Origin: JABDPF01 sp037384065
GTDB lineage: Bacteria > Pseudomonadota > Gammaproteobacteria > Xanthomonadales > SZUA-36
DNA: 64,000 bases
Assembly: GCA_037384065.1 (NCBI GenBank)
Contig: JARROJ010000001.1
Location: 1 to 64,000 of the forward strand
Direction of reading: 5' to 3'
Shown here: positions 32,264 to 41,686 of the stretch, in pieces
Layout: each line of letters begins with the position of its first letter
Position numbering within the stretch: the stretch's first letter is position 1
Made by a program: the position numbers and the translations under genes
The notes under the pieces: model-generated
Told to the model about the DNA's origin: nothing
What the model saw: the letters and a program-made list of their open reading frames with translations, nothing else
The model's database searches: none

Positions 32264-35200
32264 TCAGCGTCGCCAGTCGGGAATGCGTGACGGCGTCCAG
32301 GGCGCCCCTTCCGCTTCCAGGGCCTGCTCGATCTTTTCGAGTTCGCCCGCCACGGCCCGCAGCTCGTTCAGCACCGGCGGGAACTGCTGCGCGGCGACCG
32401 CGTAGGAATCCCGGAAGGTGCCGCCGGCCTCGGACTGGCTGCCCCAACTGCCGTTGACGATCCGTGCGACCCGGCCGCGAATGGCCAGCGGTGCCGGTTC
32501 ATTGCGCGACGTGACCGTGCGGTCGCCGTTGAGCTGCACCCGCAGAGCCTGCATTCGGGCGCGCAGTGCGCGCAGCGCCCGGGCCTGATCGACCCCGGCG
32601 CCCGGCGTTTCGCTGACCGCTTTGAGCAGGTGGTCGATCCGGCGCTCGATCTCGCCGGCCGCCCGGTCGGCGCCGAGCACGGCGCGATAGAGTTCGGCCG
32701 TCTCGTACTGGAATTCCAGCAGTCCGGCGCGATCCTCGGTCACCAGGCCGCCGCTGTACAAAGGTTTCAGGACGACGGTCTGCGGTTCCGCGATCTCCTC
32801 ATAGCGGTCCTCGACGCGCTTCGACAGCGTCACCGTGTAGCGACCGGGCAGAACCATCGGCCCGGCGGGATCCTCTTCCCAGGGCGCTCGATCGGCAGCG
32901 CCGTCCAGCTCGACCGGGTTCGGCGCCGGGTAGCGCATGTCCCAGGCCACGCGATGGAAGCCCTTGTCCGCCGGGCCTTCGAGCCGGCGAACCACTTCGC
33001 CCGCGCTGTCGCGAATGGTCAGGGTGATGTCCGGCGCCTCTTCGCGGTCCTCGCGACGCAACCGGTCCCAGCTCGGATACGGCGTATCCTCGCCCGCTTC
33101 CTGCTTGCGCGCTTCCTCCTCGCGGCGCCGATCGCCCAGGGTCTTCAGTCCCTCGGGGAGATAGTAGGAAAGGACGGCACCGTGCGGCGGATTCTCCGCG
33201 ACGTAACGCTGCGTGCCGAAATCGCCCTTCTCGCCCCAGCCGCGACGCGGATCCGGGTTGAACATCCAGGTGTCGCGCGGCGCGAACAGAACCGGCCCGG
33301 CGGCCAGGACCTTGGCGGACGAGCGCAGCGGCGCATAGTCATCGAGGATGTAGATACCGCGACCGAAGGTGCCGACCACCAGGTCGCTTTCGCGGCGCTG
33401 GATTTCGAGGTCGCGGACCGCGATCGTGGGCAAGCCGCTCAGTTCGTGCCACGAACCGCCGCCGTCCTGGCTGAAAAACACGCCGAATTCGGTGCCCACG
33501 AACAGCAGGTCCGGATCGACGTGGTCTTCGGCGATCGTGTGCGCCGAACCGCGCACCGGCAGGTCCGAGGAGATCAACGTCCAGTTGCGGCCGCGGTTTT
33601 TGGTTTTCAGTACGTACGGCTTGTAGTCGCCGCGCTTGTGATTGTCGATGACCGCATAGGCCACGTCGGCATCGTGCCGGGATGCGATGACGTCCTCGAT
33701 GAGCGACATGTCGGGCACGCCCTTGAACGAGTCGACGCGCGTCCAGTTCTCGCCGCCGTCGCTGGTGACGTGGATCAGGCCGTCGTCGGTGCCGGCATAA
33801 AGCAGGCCCTCGACCAGGGGGCTCTCGTCGATGGCGATCAGGCTGCCGTACATCGAGGTCGAGTCGTTCTTGGCGATCGCGTCGACGCTCCAGACACGCC
33901 CCATCACTTCGAGCGCGTTGCGGTCCAGCTGCCGCGTCAGGTCGCCGCTGACCGGAACCCAGCTCGCGCCGCGATCGTCCGAGCGGAACAGCCGCTCGGC
34001 GCCGTAGTACAGGCGCTCGTTATCGTGCGGGGAAATGATCAGCGGCGTATTCCAGTTCCATTTGTAATCGTTCTCGTCGGGGCCCGGTTGCGGGGTAATG
34101 GCCAGGCGTTCGCCGGTGATCTTGTCGAAGCGCGCCAGCCCGCCGTACTGGTACTGGGCGTAGATGACGTTCGGGTCGGTCGGATCGATCTGCGCCTTGT
34201 AGCCGTCGCCGAACTGCGCGAACCACCAGTCGGCATTGCTGATGCCGTCCGTGTAGGTGGTGCGGCTGGGACCGCATTGCGTCATGTTGTCCTGGGTGCC
34301 GCCGCAGACGTTGTAGAACGGAAAATCGTCGTCCGGCGTGACCCGGTAAAACTGCACCGCGGGCAGGTTGGTCACGTGACGCCACGTGGCGCCGCGATCC
34401 CACGATTCGTACGCGCCGCCGTCGCCGCCGATGAACAGGTGCGCGGAATTGTCCGGGTCGATCCAGAGCGCGTGGTCGTCGACATGGCGGCTGTTGAGGG
34501 GCAACGGGGCCCAGGTCTTGCCGCCGTCTTCCGAACGGTGGGTGAACGTGTCGACCGCGTACACCACGTCCGCGTCGTTGGGATCGACGATGAGCTCGTT
34601 GTAGTACTGCGGGCTCGTCGTCATGTGATCGGAGCGTTTTTCCCAGCTCTCGCCGAAATCGGTGCTGCGGTAAACCCCCTTGCCCTCGTCATCGGCCTCG
34701 ATGATCGCGTAGAGCACGTTCGGCTGCGACGGCGCCATGGCCAGGCCGATCCGGCCCAGGTCCCCTTCCGGAACGCCCTTGCTGACCTTGCGCCAGGTCT
34801 TGCCGCCGTCGGTGGTCTTGTGGATGCCACTGCCCGGACCGCCGTTGATCAGCGTCCAGACGTGACGGCGGCGCTGGTAACTCGATGCGACGATGCTGTC
34901 CGGGTCGGCCGGGTGAACGACGAACTCGTTGACGCCGGTGTCGGCATCGATGTCGAGCAGCTTCTCCCAGTTCGCGCCGCCGTCCGTCGTCCGATACAGG
35001 CCGCGGTCGCCGCCGGAATTCCACAAGGGCCCCTGCGCCGCCACCCACACGGTGTCGCTGTCGTCGGGATGAACCCGGATCATCGAAATGTGCCCGGAAT
35101 CCTTCAGCCCCATGTTGCTCCAGCTCGCACCGCCGTCCAGCGACTTGTAAACGCCGTCGCCGTAACCGACGCTGCGCTGGCTGTTGTTCTCGCCGGTGCC

Positions 35201-35524
35201 GACCCACACGACGTTCGGGTTGCGCGGATCGAGTTCGACCACGCCGATCGCGTAGGCCCCCTCGTTGTCGAACACGGATTGCCAGGTGACCCCGTTGTTG
35301 CCGGTTTTCCAGAGATTCCCGCTGGCCATGGCCACGTAGTGCGCCTGCCACTGACCGGGAACGAAGGCGAAATCGGAAACACGGCCCGAGGTCAGCGCCG
35401 GTCCGATCGAGCGCAACGGGATCGAAGCCAGCGGATGGGCCTCGTCGTCGGCCGCCTGGGCCGCGAGGCCGGACACGAAAAACAGGGCGGAAACACACAG
35501 CGTGCGAGCGAGTTTGAGCGTCAT
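32264..35524 (-). CDS. Large secreted BNR/sortilin-like repeat protein
   Basis: This 1,086-residue protein has a signal peptide (FFVSGLAAQAAD). It contains many Asp-box/BNR motifs of the type SxDGGxxW: SLDGGASWS, TTDGGANWE, TTDGGKTWR, STDFGESWE, SEDGGKTWA, TSDGGENWT and SQDGGGSWHE. The first 750 residues form two beta-propellers resembling the VPS10/sortilin fold, and the C-terminal 300 residues are a beta-rich domain plus helices. Such proteins are common in peptide- and polysaccharide-degrading bacteria and are often annotated as glycosyl hydrolases, but no catalytic site is evident. The ATG at 35524 is preferred to an upstream ORF start at 35581. Confidence 0.85.
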   Translation of the reverse strand: MTLKLARTLCVSALFFVSGLAAQAADDEAHPLASIPLRSIGPALTSGRVSDFAFVPGQWQAHYVAMASGNLWKTGNNGVTWQSVFDNEGAYAIGVVELDPRNPNVVWVGTGENNSQRSVGYGDGVYKSLDGGASWSNMGLKDSGHISMIRVHPDDSDTVWVAAQGPLWNSGGDRGLYRTTDGGANWEKLLDIDADTGVNEFVVHPADPDSIVASSYQRRRHVWTLINGGPGSGIHKTTDGGKTWRKVSKGVPEGDLGRIGLAMAPSQPNVLYAIIEADDEGKGVYRSTDFGESWEKRSDHMTTSPQYYNELIVDPNDADVVYAVDTFTHRSEDGGKTWAPLPLNSRHVDDHALWIDPDNSAHLFIGGDGGAYESWDRGATWRHVTNLPAVQFYRVTPDDDFPFYNVCGGTQDNMTQCGPSRTTYTDGISNADWWFAQFGDGYKAQIDPTDPNVIYAQYQYGGLARFDKITGERLAITPQPGPDENDYKWNWNTPLIISPHDNERLYYGAERLFRSDDRGASWVPVSGDLTRQLDRNALEVMGRVWSVDAIAKNDSTSMYGSLIAIDESPLVEGLLYAGTDDGLIHVTSDGGENWTRVDSFKGVPDMSLIEDVIASRHDADVAYAVIDNHKRGDYKPYVLKTKNRGRNWTLISSDLPVRGSAHTIAEDHVDPDLLFVGTEFGVFFSQDGGGSWHELSGLPTIAVRDLEIQRRESDLVVGTFGRGIYILDDYAPLRSSAKVLAAGPVLFAPRDTWMFNPDPRRGWGEKGDFGTQRYVAENPPHGAVLSYYLPEGLKTLGDRRREEEARKQEAGEDTPYPSWDRLRREDREEAPDITLTIRDSAGEVVRRLEGPADKGFHRVAWDMRYPAPNPVELDGAADRAPWEEDPAGPMVLPGRYTVTLSKRVEDRYEEIAEPQTVVLKPLYSGGLVTEDRAGLLEFQYETAELYRAVLGADRAAGEIERRIDHLLKAVSETPGAGVDQARALRALRARMQALRVQLNGDRTVTSRNEPAPLAIRGRVARIVNGSWGSQSEAGGTFRDSYAVAAQQFPPVLNELRAVAGELEKIEQALEAEGAPWTPSRIPDWRR

Positions 35525-35625
35525 TTGGGATTCCTGATCATGCGGTTCGGTACGTCGGGACTGCGAGTGTAAGTCAAACACGGGGGACGGCGCATCCGGA
35601 CGAGTGCGTAGTCTTCAGGCAGGCG

Positions 35626-35653
35626 GGCCGTCCCCGCCGCAACGGGGACGGCC
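35626..35653. repeat. Perfect 10 bp inverted repeat
   Basis: GGCCGTCCCC (35626-35635) and GGGGACGGCC (35644-35653) form a stem with an 8-base loop between two same-strand genes. No T-run follows on the minus strand, so it is either a weak terminator or an mRNA-stabilising hairpin. Confidence 0.4.
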
Positions 35654-35696
35654 TGTGGCGTTCGCGACCGGGTTGCGCCCGGCCACGCGTCGATGA

Positions 35697-36074
35697 TCAG
35701 CCGTCCGCGGCCGCCTGACGCGCCTTGTAGTCGCGGACCGCCTCGTTGAAGCGGTTGGCGACGCGTTCTTCCATTTCGACGGAATAGTTGTAGGAATCCA
35801 CGATCGCCTGCTTGTTGCCCGGGGTGTTGTCCGGGTTGGCGTTCGCCTTGTCGAGGCAGGCGCGGAATGCGGTCACTTTCTCCTGGAAGGTCTTGATGTC
35901 GCCCTTGGCGGTCAGCAACTGATCGCGGTTCGCGTCTTCGGGAATGGCGTCGGGCGAGGCCGGCAAAACACACTTCTGGGCATCCGGAGGCAGGATGACC
36001 ATGTCGGCATCGTCCTGGGCGATGGCGTAATTGGCGGCCAGAGCGGCGAAGGTGAGTACTGCAAATCGTTTCAC
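35697..36074 (-). CDS. Small exported protein of unknown function
   Basis: This 125-residue protein has a signal peptide (MKRFAVLTFAALAANYAIA) and a mature helical part with two Cys (QKCVLPASPDAIPEDANRDQ and FRACLDKANAN), which could form a disulfide. The motif ACLDKANAN...NKQAIVDSYNYSVEMEE with a helical tail ending RQAAADG is typical of small periplasmic hypothetical proteins, but I recognise no named family. It is divergent from aceK, with 68 bp between the starts. Confidence 0.7.
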   Translation of the reverse strand: MKRFAVLTFAALAANYAIAQDDADMVILPPDAQKCVLPASPDAIPEDANRDQLLTAKGDIKTFQEKVTAFRACLDKANANPDNTPGNKQAIVDSYNYSVEMEERVANRFNEAVRDYKARQAAADG

Positions 36075-36142
36075 GGTAAAACTCCTCGATAATCGAACGG
36101 CGATTATAATAAATTTTTTGCGCGCGAGAGACGACCACCGCC

Positions 36143-37897
36143 ATGAACACCGATACCGGCTCCGCCGTCGCGCAGGCCATTCTCGACGGCTTCGACCGCC
36201 ATTACGCCCTGTTCCGCGAGTTCAGTCGGGAAGGCAAGAACTGCTTCGAAACGGCGGACTGGCTGCGCGCCGCGGAAACGAGCCGGGAGCGCATCCTCGG
36301 TTACGAGCAACGCGTCGACGAGACCGTCCGGGCGATCCGCGAGCGGTACCCGGAAGCCGCGGAAAACGCCGGCGCCTGGCCACGGATCAAGATCGCCTTC
36401 ATCGGGAAACTGATGGATCACTGGCAGGCTGAATGCGCTGAAACATTCTATAATTCAGTTGCCTGCAGAGTTCTTGACAGAGAGTACTACAAGAGTGAGT
36501 ACATCTTCTGGCGACCCGCGATCAGCACCGAATACCTCGAAGGCAGCCGCCCCGTCTACCGCAGTTACTACCCGGAGAACGACGGCCTGCGCCACAGCCT
36601 GCTGGAGATCCTGACCAGCTTCGGACTGACCGTGCCCTTTCGCGACATTCGGCGCGATCTGCGCTGTCTCGAACGGGCCGTGCTGGAGCAACGCAACCGC
36701 GGCTGGAGGGCGCAACCGAACTACCAGATCCAGGTACTCGACAGCATCTTTTTCCGCAACAAGGGCGCCTACATCGTCGGCCGGATGATCAACGGGGCCG
36801 ACCGGCGGCCGTTCGTGATCCCGTTGCTGCGCAACGACGACGGCACGATGAGCGTGGACACGCTGCTGACCAACCAGCGCCACGTCGCGGTGCTGTTCAG
36901 CTTTTCGCGCGCCTATTTCCTGGTCGACATGGAGATTCCGTCCGCCTGCGTGCGCTTTCTGCTGAGCATCATGCCGCGCAAATCCGAGGTCGACCTGTAT
37001 GCGATGCTGGGTCTGCAGAAACAGGCGAAGACGCTTTTTTACCGCCTGCTGCAGCACCACCTGAGGCATTCGCGCGACAATTTCCAGATCGCGCCGGGCG
37101 TCCGCGGCATGGTGATGCTGGTGTTCAGCCTGCCCTCCTTTCCCTTCGTGTTCAAGATGATCAAGGACCGTTTCGACCCGCCGAAAACGGCGACGCGCGA
37201 GGACGTGCGCGCCAAGTACCTGCTGGTCAAGAACCACGACCGCGTCGGGCGCCTGGCGGACACGCTCGAATACTCCAACGTCGCCATTCCGCTGAGCCGG
37301 ATCGAACCCTCGCTGATGGACGCGCTGCGCGAGGATGCATCCGGTTCGATCGAGATCGACGGCGACCGCCTCGTGATTCGCCACATCTATATCGAGCGCC
37401 GCATGGAACCGCTCGACAACTACCTCGCCACCGCGTCCAAGCGGCAACGCAAGGACGCCATTCGCGACTACGGCAACTCGATCCGTGACCTGGCCGGGGC
37501 CAACATCTTTCCGGGCGACATGCTGAAAAAGAATTTCGGCGTCACCCGGCACGGCCGCGTCGTTTTTTACGATTACGACGAAATCTGCTACATCACGGAC
37601 TGCAACTTTCGACGCATTCCGCCCGCCCGGGATTACGACGACGTGATGTCGGATACGCCGTGGTACTCGGTGCAGGAAAACGACGTGTTCCCGGAAACCT
37701 TCGGCCCGTTCTTCTTCGCCGACGCCGGCGACATGGAAATCTTCCGCAAGCATCACGCCGAGCTGATGACCCCGGAGTGGTGGAAATCCGTGCAGGAAAA
37801 CATTCGCGCCGGCAAACCGGCGGACATCTTTCCCTACCCCGAAAAAATCCGCTTTCGAAACCGCTACGAGTGCGACGGCGACCCGGCCCGCGACTGA
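36143..37897 (+). CDS. aceK: Isocitrate dehydrogenase kinase/phosphatase AceK
   Basis: This 584-residue bifunctional enzyme controls the branch between the TCA cycle and the glyoxylate bypass by reversible phosphorylation of isocitrate dehydrogenase. Family landmarks are ETFYNSVACRVL, VRPxISTEYLEG-like FWRPAISTEYLEGSR, the ATP-binding APGVRGMVMLVFSLPSFPFVFK near residue 320 and the catalytic VVFYDYDEICYITDCNFR near 475. Length matches AceK. The aceA/aceB genes are not adjacent, unlike in enterobacteria. A ~75 bp stretch at 36425-36500 uses AT-rich codons unlike the rest of the gene. The 3' end overlaps msrQ convergently by 34 nt. Confidence 0.95.
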   Translation: MNTDTGSAVAQAILDGFDRHYALFREFSREGKNCFETADWLRAAETSRERILGYEQRVDETVRAIRERYPEAAENAGAWPRIKIAFIGKLMDHWQAECAETFYNSVACRVLDREYYKSEYIFWRPAISTEYLEGSRPVYRSYYPENDGLRHSLLEILTSFGLTVPFRDIRRDLRCLERAVLEQRNRGWRAQPNYQIQVLDSIFFRNKGAYIVGRMINGADRRPFVIPLLRNDDGTMSVDTLLTNQRHVAVLFSFSRAYFLVDMEIPSACVRFLLSIMPRKSEVDLYAMLGLQKQAKTLFYRLLQHHLRHSRDNFQIAPGVRGMVMLVFSLPSFPFVFKMIKDRFDPPKTATREDVRAKYLLVKNHDRVGRLADTLEYSNVAIPLSRIEPSLMDALREDASGSIEIDGDRLVIRHIYIERRMEPLDNYLATASKRQRKDAIRDYGNSIRDLAGANIFPGDMLKKNFGVTRHGRVVFYDYDEICYITDCNFRRIPPARDYDDVMSDTPWYSVQENDVFPETFGPFFFADAGDMEIFRKHHAELMTPEWWKSVQENIRAGKPADIFPYPEKIRFRNRYECDGDPARD

Positions 37898-38499
37898 GCG
37901 GTCCGGCGGCGGCGCATCCGGCCCCACAACCGGTAAGCGAGCAGGACGGCCAGCGCCGCGGCATACAGGGTGGCGTCCAGCGTATCCAGCTTGACCTGCC
38001 AGTAGTAATGCCAGACGCCGAGGATCGCGGCGAGGTAGACCCAGCGATGCAGCGTTTTCCAGCGCCGTCCGAGCCGCCGCATCATGCCGCGGGTGGACGT
38101 CGCGGCAAGCGCCGACAGGATCAGCAGCGCGGCAAACCCGATGGTGATGTAGGGCCGTTCGGTGACGTCCTCGAGCACCGGGGCGAGCGCGAAACGCTGG
38201 TCCAGCCCCAGGTACACCAGAAAATGCAGCGCCACGTAAAAAAAGGCGAACAGGCCCAGCATGCGGCGAAAACGCAACAGCCAGGCCCAGCCGGTCAGTT
38301 GCCGCAGCGGGCTCACCGTGAGCGTGATCAGCAGGAAATTGAGCCCCCAGATGCCGCAGCGGTGCAGCAGTTCCTCCACCGGGTTGGCGCCCAGCGTCAG
38401 CCCCGCGACACCGAAGGTTTCCAGCAGCAATTTGCCGAGCGGCACCAGGCACAGGCCGAAGACCAGCACCTTCAGACCGCGCACATGCGCGTTCCGCAT
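37864..38499 (-). CDS. msrQ: Membrane haem-binding subunit MsrQ of the MsrPQ methionine sulfoxide reductase
   Basis: This 211-residue protein has about six transmembrane helices. The conserved GIWGLNFLLITLTVSPLRQL, FFYVALHFLVYLGLD and WKTLHRWVYLAAILGVWHYYW contain the His residues that ligate haem b in the FRD/YedZ family. MsrQ passes electrons from the quinone pool or a flavin reductase to MsrP for repair of oxidised methionine in periplasmic proteins. Its ATG shares one base with the msrP stop (TGATG), so the two genes are coupled. Confidence 0.93.
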   Translation of the reverse strand: MRNAHVRGLKVLVFGLCLVPLGKLLLETFGVAGLTLGANPVEELLHRCGIWGLNFLLITLTVSPLRQLTGWAWLLRFRRMLGLFAFFYVALHFLVYLGLDQRFALAPVLEDVTERPYITIGFAALLILSALAATSTRGMMRRLGRRWKTLHRWVYLAAILGVWHYYWQVKLDTLDATLYAAALAVLLAYRLWGRMRRRRTAQSRAGSPSHS

Positions 38500-39449
38500 C
38501 AGTAGTTCCTGCGCAGATCCAGTCCGCTGTACAGGTCCGCCACCTGCTCGGCGTAGCCATTGAACATCAGGGTCGGCTGCTTCTCGGCAAACAGGCCGGC
38601 GCCGATGCGCCGCTCGCGCGCCTGGCTCCAGCGCGGGTGATCGACTTCCGGGTTGACGTTGGCGTAGAAACCGTACTCGTGCGGCGCCGACTGGTTCCAG
38701 GACGTGTCCGGCTGGCGCCGGGTAAATTCGATTTCGACGATCGACTTGATGCCCTTGAAGCCGTACTTCCAGGGCACGACGAGGCGCAACGGCGCGCCGT
38801 TCTGGTTCGGCAGGGTCTTGCCGTAGATGCCGACCGCCATCAGGGTCAGGGGATGCATCGCCTCGGCGATGGTCAGGCCCTCGCGGTACGGCCAGCGCAG
38901 GATCGGCCGGCGCTGGCCGGGCATCTGCTCGGGATCAAAGAGCGTCTTGAACGCGACGTACTTCGCGTTGGAATTGGGTGCGAAGCGCTTGAGCAGGTCG
39001 CCCAGCGGAATGCCGACCCACGGCACCACCATCGACCACGCTTCCACGCAACGATGGCGATACACCCGGTCTTCCAGCGTGTGCGGTCGAATGATGTCCT
39101 CGAACGCGTAATCGCCGGGCTTGTCGCATTCGCCCGAGATCCGCACCGACCAGGGCGAGGTCACGAGGTCGCCGGCGTTCCGGTACGGGTCCTCCTTGCC
39201 GGTGCCGAATTCATAGAAATTGTTGTAGGTCGTGATGTCGCGCCAGGAGTTGGGTTCTTCGTCCGTGCTGAACGGCCCGGACACGGTTTCCAGTTCGCGC
39301 ACCTCGGCGGCCGTGAGCGTGGGCAGCAGACCGCCCGCGGCAACTCCCGCCACGATGCCGGCCGAGCGCAGAAAGCTGCGCCGGTTCAAGTAATTCGCTT
39401 CGCTCGTGATCTCCGATGAGCGGATGCGGTGGTCGTTTTTCATAGTCAT
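38499..39449 (-). CDS. msrP: Periplasmic molybdenum-cofactor methionine sulfoxide reductase MsrP
   Basis: This 316-residue molybdopterin enzyme has a twin-arginine signal NRRSFLRSAG and a hydrophobic core ending TLTAAEV. The molybdenum ligand Cys lies in YRHRCVEAWSMVVPWVG. The sequence KYVAFKTLFDPEQMPGQ and the C-terminal NPEVDHPRWSQARERR are typical of MsrP (YedY). The protein reduces Met-sulfoxide in the periplasm with MsrQ. Two in-frame ATG codons at 39449 and 39443 can each start it. Confidence 0.95.
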   Translation of the reverse strand: MTMKNDHRIRSSEITSEANYLNRRSFLRSAGIVAGVAAGGLLPTLTAAEVRELETVSGPFSTDEEPNSWRDITTYNNFYEFGTGKEDPYRNAGDLVTSPWSVRISGECDKPGDYAFEDIIRPHTLEDRVYRHRCVEAWSMVVPWVGIPLGDLLKRFAPNSNAKYVAFKTLFDPEQMPGQRRPILRWPYREGLTIAEAMHPLTLMAVGIYGKTLPNQNGAPLRLVVPWKYGFKGIKSIVEIEFTRRQPDTSWNQSAPHEYGFYANVNPEVDHPRWSQARERRIGAGLFAEKQPTLMFNGYAEQVADLYSGLDLRRNY

Positions 39450-39584
39450 TCAGGCCGATTGCGTGGGTTAACGTATACAGACCCGCGAACGGCGGAAATG
39501 CTTTCAGTGCATTCCGGCACGGTCGTCGGCCGGCTCAGGCCAGAGCGGTACCGGGGCCGTTCGCAGATCGCGTCGCGGCGCCCC

Positions 39585-40874
39585 CTAGAAGGGCCCGGGC
39601 ACGCCGGGGCCCTGCGTCATCGATTCGCAGAGTTCCACATGGTCGCGCAATTGCTGGATCGTCTCGATCGGGATCTGACCGGCGACCGGCGGCGTGGTCA
39701 GGGAGTAGTCGACCGAACCCGTCATGCAATCACTGAACTCAACGGTCATCGAGCCGACCGGCACGGCCGCCTCGGCCGGGGGATTGGTCGCGTCGAACAC
39801 GCCCCCCTCCGACAGGAAGACATCGAGCTGCGCCATCGCTCCCTCGATCGGACCCTGTGCCGTCAGCCAGCGGTGGCCGGGTTCGCCCAGCTCGGCGGTG
39901 CCATCGACCGGTCGCTGGAGATCGTAGGTAAACCACGACAGAAACATGAAGTTGAGGTTCTCATAGACGTCCAGGAAAAAGCCCTGGCCGTCCGTCGCCG
40001 GGTTGTACCAGGCGCCGGCCAGCGCCTTGTTGATCCGGAACGGCGCCGGCGGCGCCAGGACGAAGAAATAATCGCCCTCCGCCGCAACACCCAGCGGCTG
40101 AACGACGAAGTAGTAGTCCTTGCCGGACTCGAGCTCAATCGTACCGTCGTCGTCGAGGTAATTGCCGCCGGTCCACGGCTCATAGGCCGGTACGCGGTTC
40201 GCCGCCGGCTGCGCCGGGTCGAATTCATCCTCGTAAACCAGCACGCAGACGTCGAAGAACTCCGCATACCAGGAGACGTCGGTGTAGTAGTAGGTGCCGG
40301 TCACGGGTACCTGAACCGGGCCGGACACGTGGTATTGCCCGTCGCTGCAGACGGTCGACGCCGTCGGGTCGGATGCGGTGAAGCGCCCCTCGGTCAGGGC
40401 GGGCATCGTGACCGCGCTGCTCGAGTCGACCTCGCCCGGCCCGCTGAAGGTCAGCGCCCACGCGCCCTCGCGGTTCTCGCACCATTGCTGCACGACCAGA
40501 ACGTAGGTGACGCCCGCCTGCAGCGTCACCTCGGTGACGTAATCGATGCCGTCGGGCGTGACCAGGTTGAGGCCCGGGTTGTCGATGTTGAACACGCCGT
40601 TGTAGATCAGCCCACTGACGTCGAGCCCGCTGTTCTTGATGCCGTTGAGGTACAGGGCGTCGTACACGGTGTACGTCCCGGTCACCGAAACCTGCAGGGT
40701 GCCGGCTTGCTTGTAGGCGAGCGGATCGTTGCCGCCACAGGTGCCGGGCAGCGGCGCGGCCTTCGCCTCCGTACCGTCGAAGGTACCGGCCAACACGGTA
40801 TTGGCGGCCTGGGCCAGGCCGGGCAAAACCAGCATCAGCAGGGTCAGGGCGAAAAGACGAGGGTTCCTGTACAT
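39585..40874 (-). CDS. Secreted protein with pre-peptidase-like beta domains and a WYNP-GQGFF domain
   Basis: This 429-residue protein has a signal peptide (LVLPGLAQAANT). Two similar beta-rich modules follow, each with a pattern of GTYTVYDALYLNG/VTGTYYYTDVSWYAEF and VTYVLVVQQWCENREG/KDYYFVVQPLG, reminiscent of bacterial pre-peptidase C-terminal or hedgehog-related beta domains. The C-terminal part has AGAWYNPATDGQGFFLDVYENLNFMFLSWFTYD, a domain I associate with secreted proteins of gammaproteobacteria but cannot name. No catalytic residues are visible. The start ATG at 40874 is preferred over an in-frame codon at 41078. Confidence 0.7.
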   Translation of the reverse strand: MYRNPRLFALTLLMLVLPGLAQAANTVLAGTFDGTEAKAAPLPGTCGGNDPLAYKQAGTLQVSVTGTYTVYDALYLNGIKNSGLDVSGLIYNGVFNIDNPGLNLVTPDGIDYVTEVTLQAGVTYVLVVQQWCENREGAWALTFSGPGEVDSSSAVTMPALTEGRFTASDPTASTVCSDGQYHVSGPVQVPVTGTYYYTDVSWYAEFFDVCVLVYEDEFDPAQPAANRVPAYEPWTGGNYLDDDGTIELESGKDYYFVVQPLGVAAEGDYFFVLAPPAPFRINKALAGAWYNPATDGQGFFLDVYENLNFMFLSWFTYDLQRPVDGTAELGEPGHRWLTAQGPIEGAMAQLDVFLSEGGVFDATNPPAEAAVPVGSMTVEFSDCMTGSVDYSLTTPPVAGQIPIETIQQLRDHVELCESMTQGPGVPGPF

Positions 40875-41016
40875 GTGCGATCTCCACGATTCCACGGGCG
40901 GCGCCGGTATGCGAACGCCCATTCTAGCCGAAACGCCCCGCGGTTCCATTCCGCTCGCCCGGCGCGGATAATTCGCGCATGCGCCGCCGTTCATTCGCCG
41001 CCGAAGCCGTTCCGTC

Positions 41017-41664
41017 GTGAGTCCTGCCCGGAACACGCGCCGATTCATCGCCATCGCCGGCAACATCGGCGCCGGCAAGTCGTCCCTGCTCGACTTCCTG
41101 ACGGCGACCTACGACATCGCGCCGTTCTACGAGCCGAACGCGGAGAATCCCTATCTGGAAGATTTCTACGCGGACATGCGGTCCTGGGCTTTTCATTCCC
41201 AGATGTTCTTTCTCAGCAACAAGTTCCGCATCCACCAGGAAGCGGACCGCACGCCCGGCGTCGTCATCCAGGACCGCACCATTTTCGAGGACGCCGAGAT
41301 CTTCGCCACGGCCCTGCACCAGATGCGCAAGATCGACGACCGCGACTGGGATACCTACTGGTCGTTCTACCAGAGCATTCTCGACGCGATCCAGCCGCCG
41401 GACCTGATGATCTACCTGCGCTGCCCGATCCGGACGATCCGCCGCCGCATCCGCTTGCGCGGCCGGACCATGGAACAGGCCATACCGCTGGCCTATCTGA
41501 AACGCCTGGAGCGCCTGTACGAAAACTGGATCGGGAACTACGAACTGGGCGAGGTGCTGGTGCTGGATTCACACCGGCTGGATTTCGTCAGCGACCTGAT
41601 CGATCGGCAGGATGTGCGCCAGCGCATCGAACGGTTGTTGCCGATCCCCCGCCGGCGCCGCTGA
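41017..41664 (+). CDS. Deoxynucleoside kinase family protein
   Basis: This 215-residue P-loop kinase has GNIGAGKSSLLDFL, the catalytic DRT/ERS-like motif DRTIFEDAEIFA and the lid stretch LRCPIRTIRRRIRLRGR. It belongs to the dCK/dGK family that phosphorylates deoxynucleosides for dNTP salvage; dAK/dGK-type specificity is likely but not provable. It begins with GTG at 41017 and is divergent from the secreted protein gene. The upstream gap has no clear promoter. Confidence 0.88.
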   Translation: MSPARNTRRFIAIAGNIGAGKSSLLDFLTATYDIAPFYEPNAENPYLEDFYADMRSWAFHSQMFFLSNKFRIHQEADRTPGVVIQDRTIFEDAEIFATALHQMRKIDDRDWDTYWSFYQSILDAIQPPDLMIYLRCPIRTIRRRIRLRGRTMEQAIPLAYLKRLERLYENWIGNYELGEVLVLDSHRLDFVSDLIDRQDVRQRIERLLPIPRRRR

Positions 41665-41686
41665 GACCCGGCGAAATCCGGCGCCG

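Noticed and set aside
32630..35572. A 980-codon plus-strand frame opposite the BNR-repeat gene
   Set aside because: It is a shadow frame caused by GC-rich codons; the BNR motifs lie on the minus strand.
36449..36479. TATAAT and TTGACA inside aceK read as an internal promoter
   Set aside because: They are in the wrong order for one promoter: the -10-like box precedes the -35-like one. No partner at 16-18 bp was seen for either. The AT-rich patch is noted instead.
39449..39584. A riboswitch or leader upstream of msrP
   Set aside because: The 135 bp gap has no clear conserved structure or terminator; nothing beyond an ordinary intergenic region is supported.
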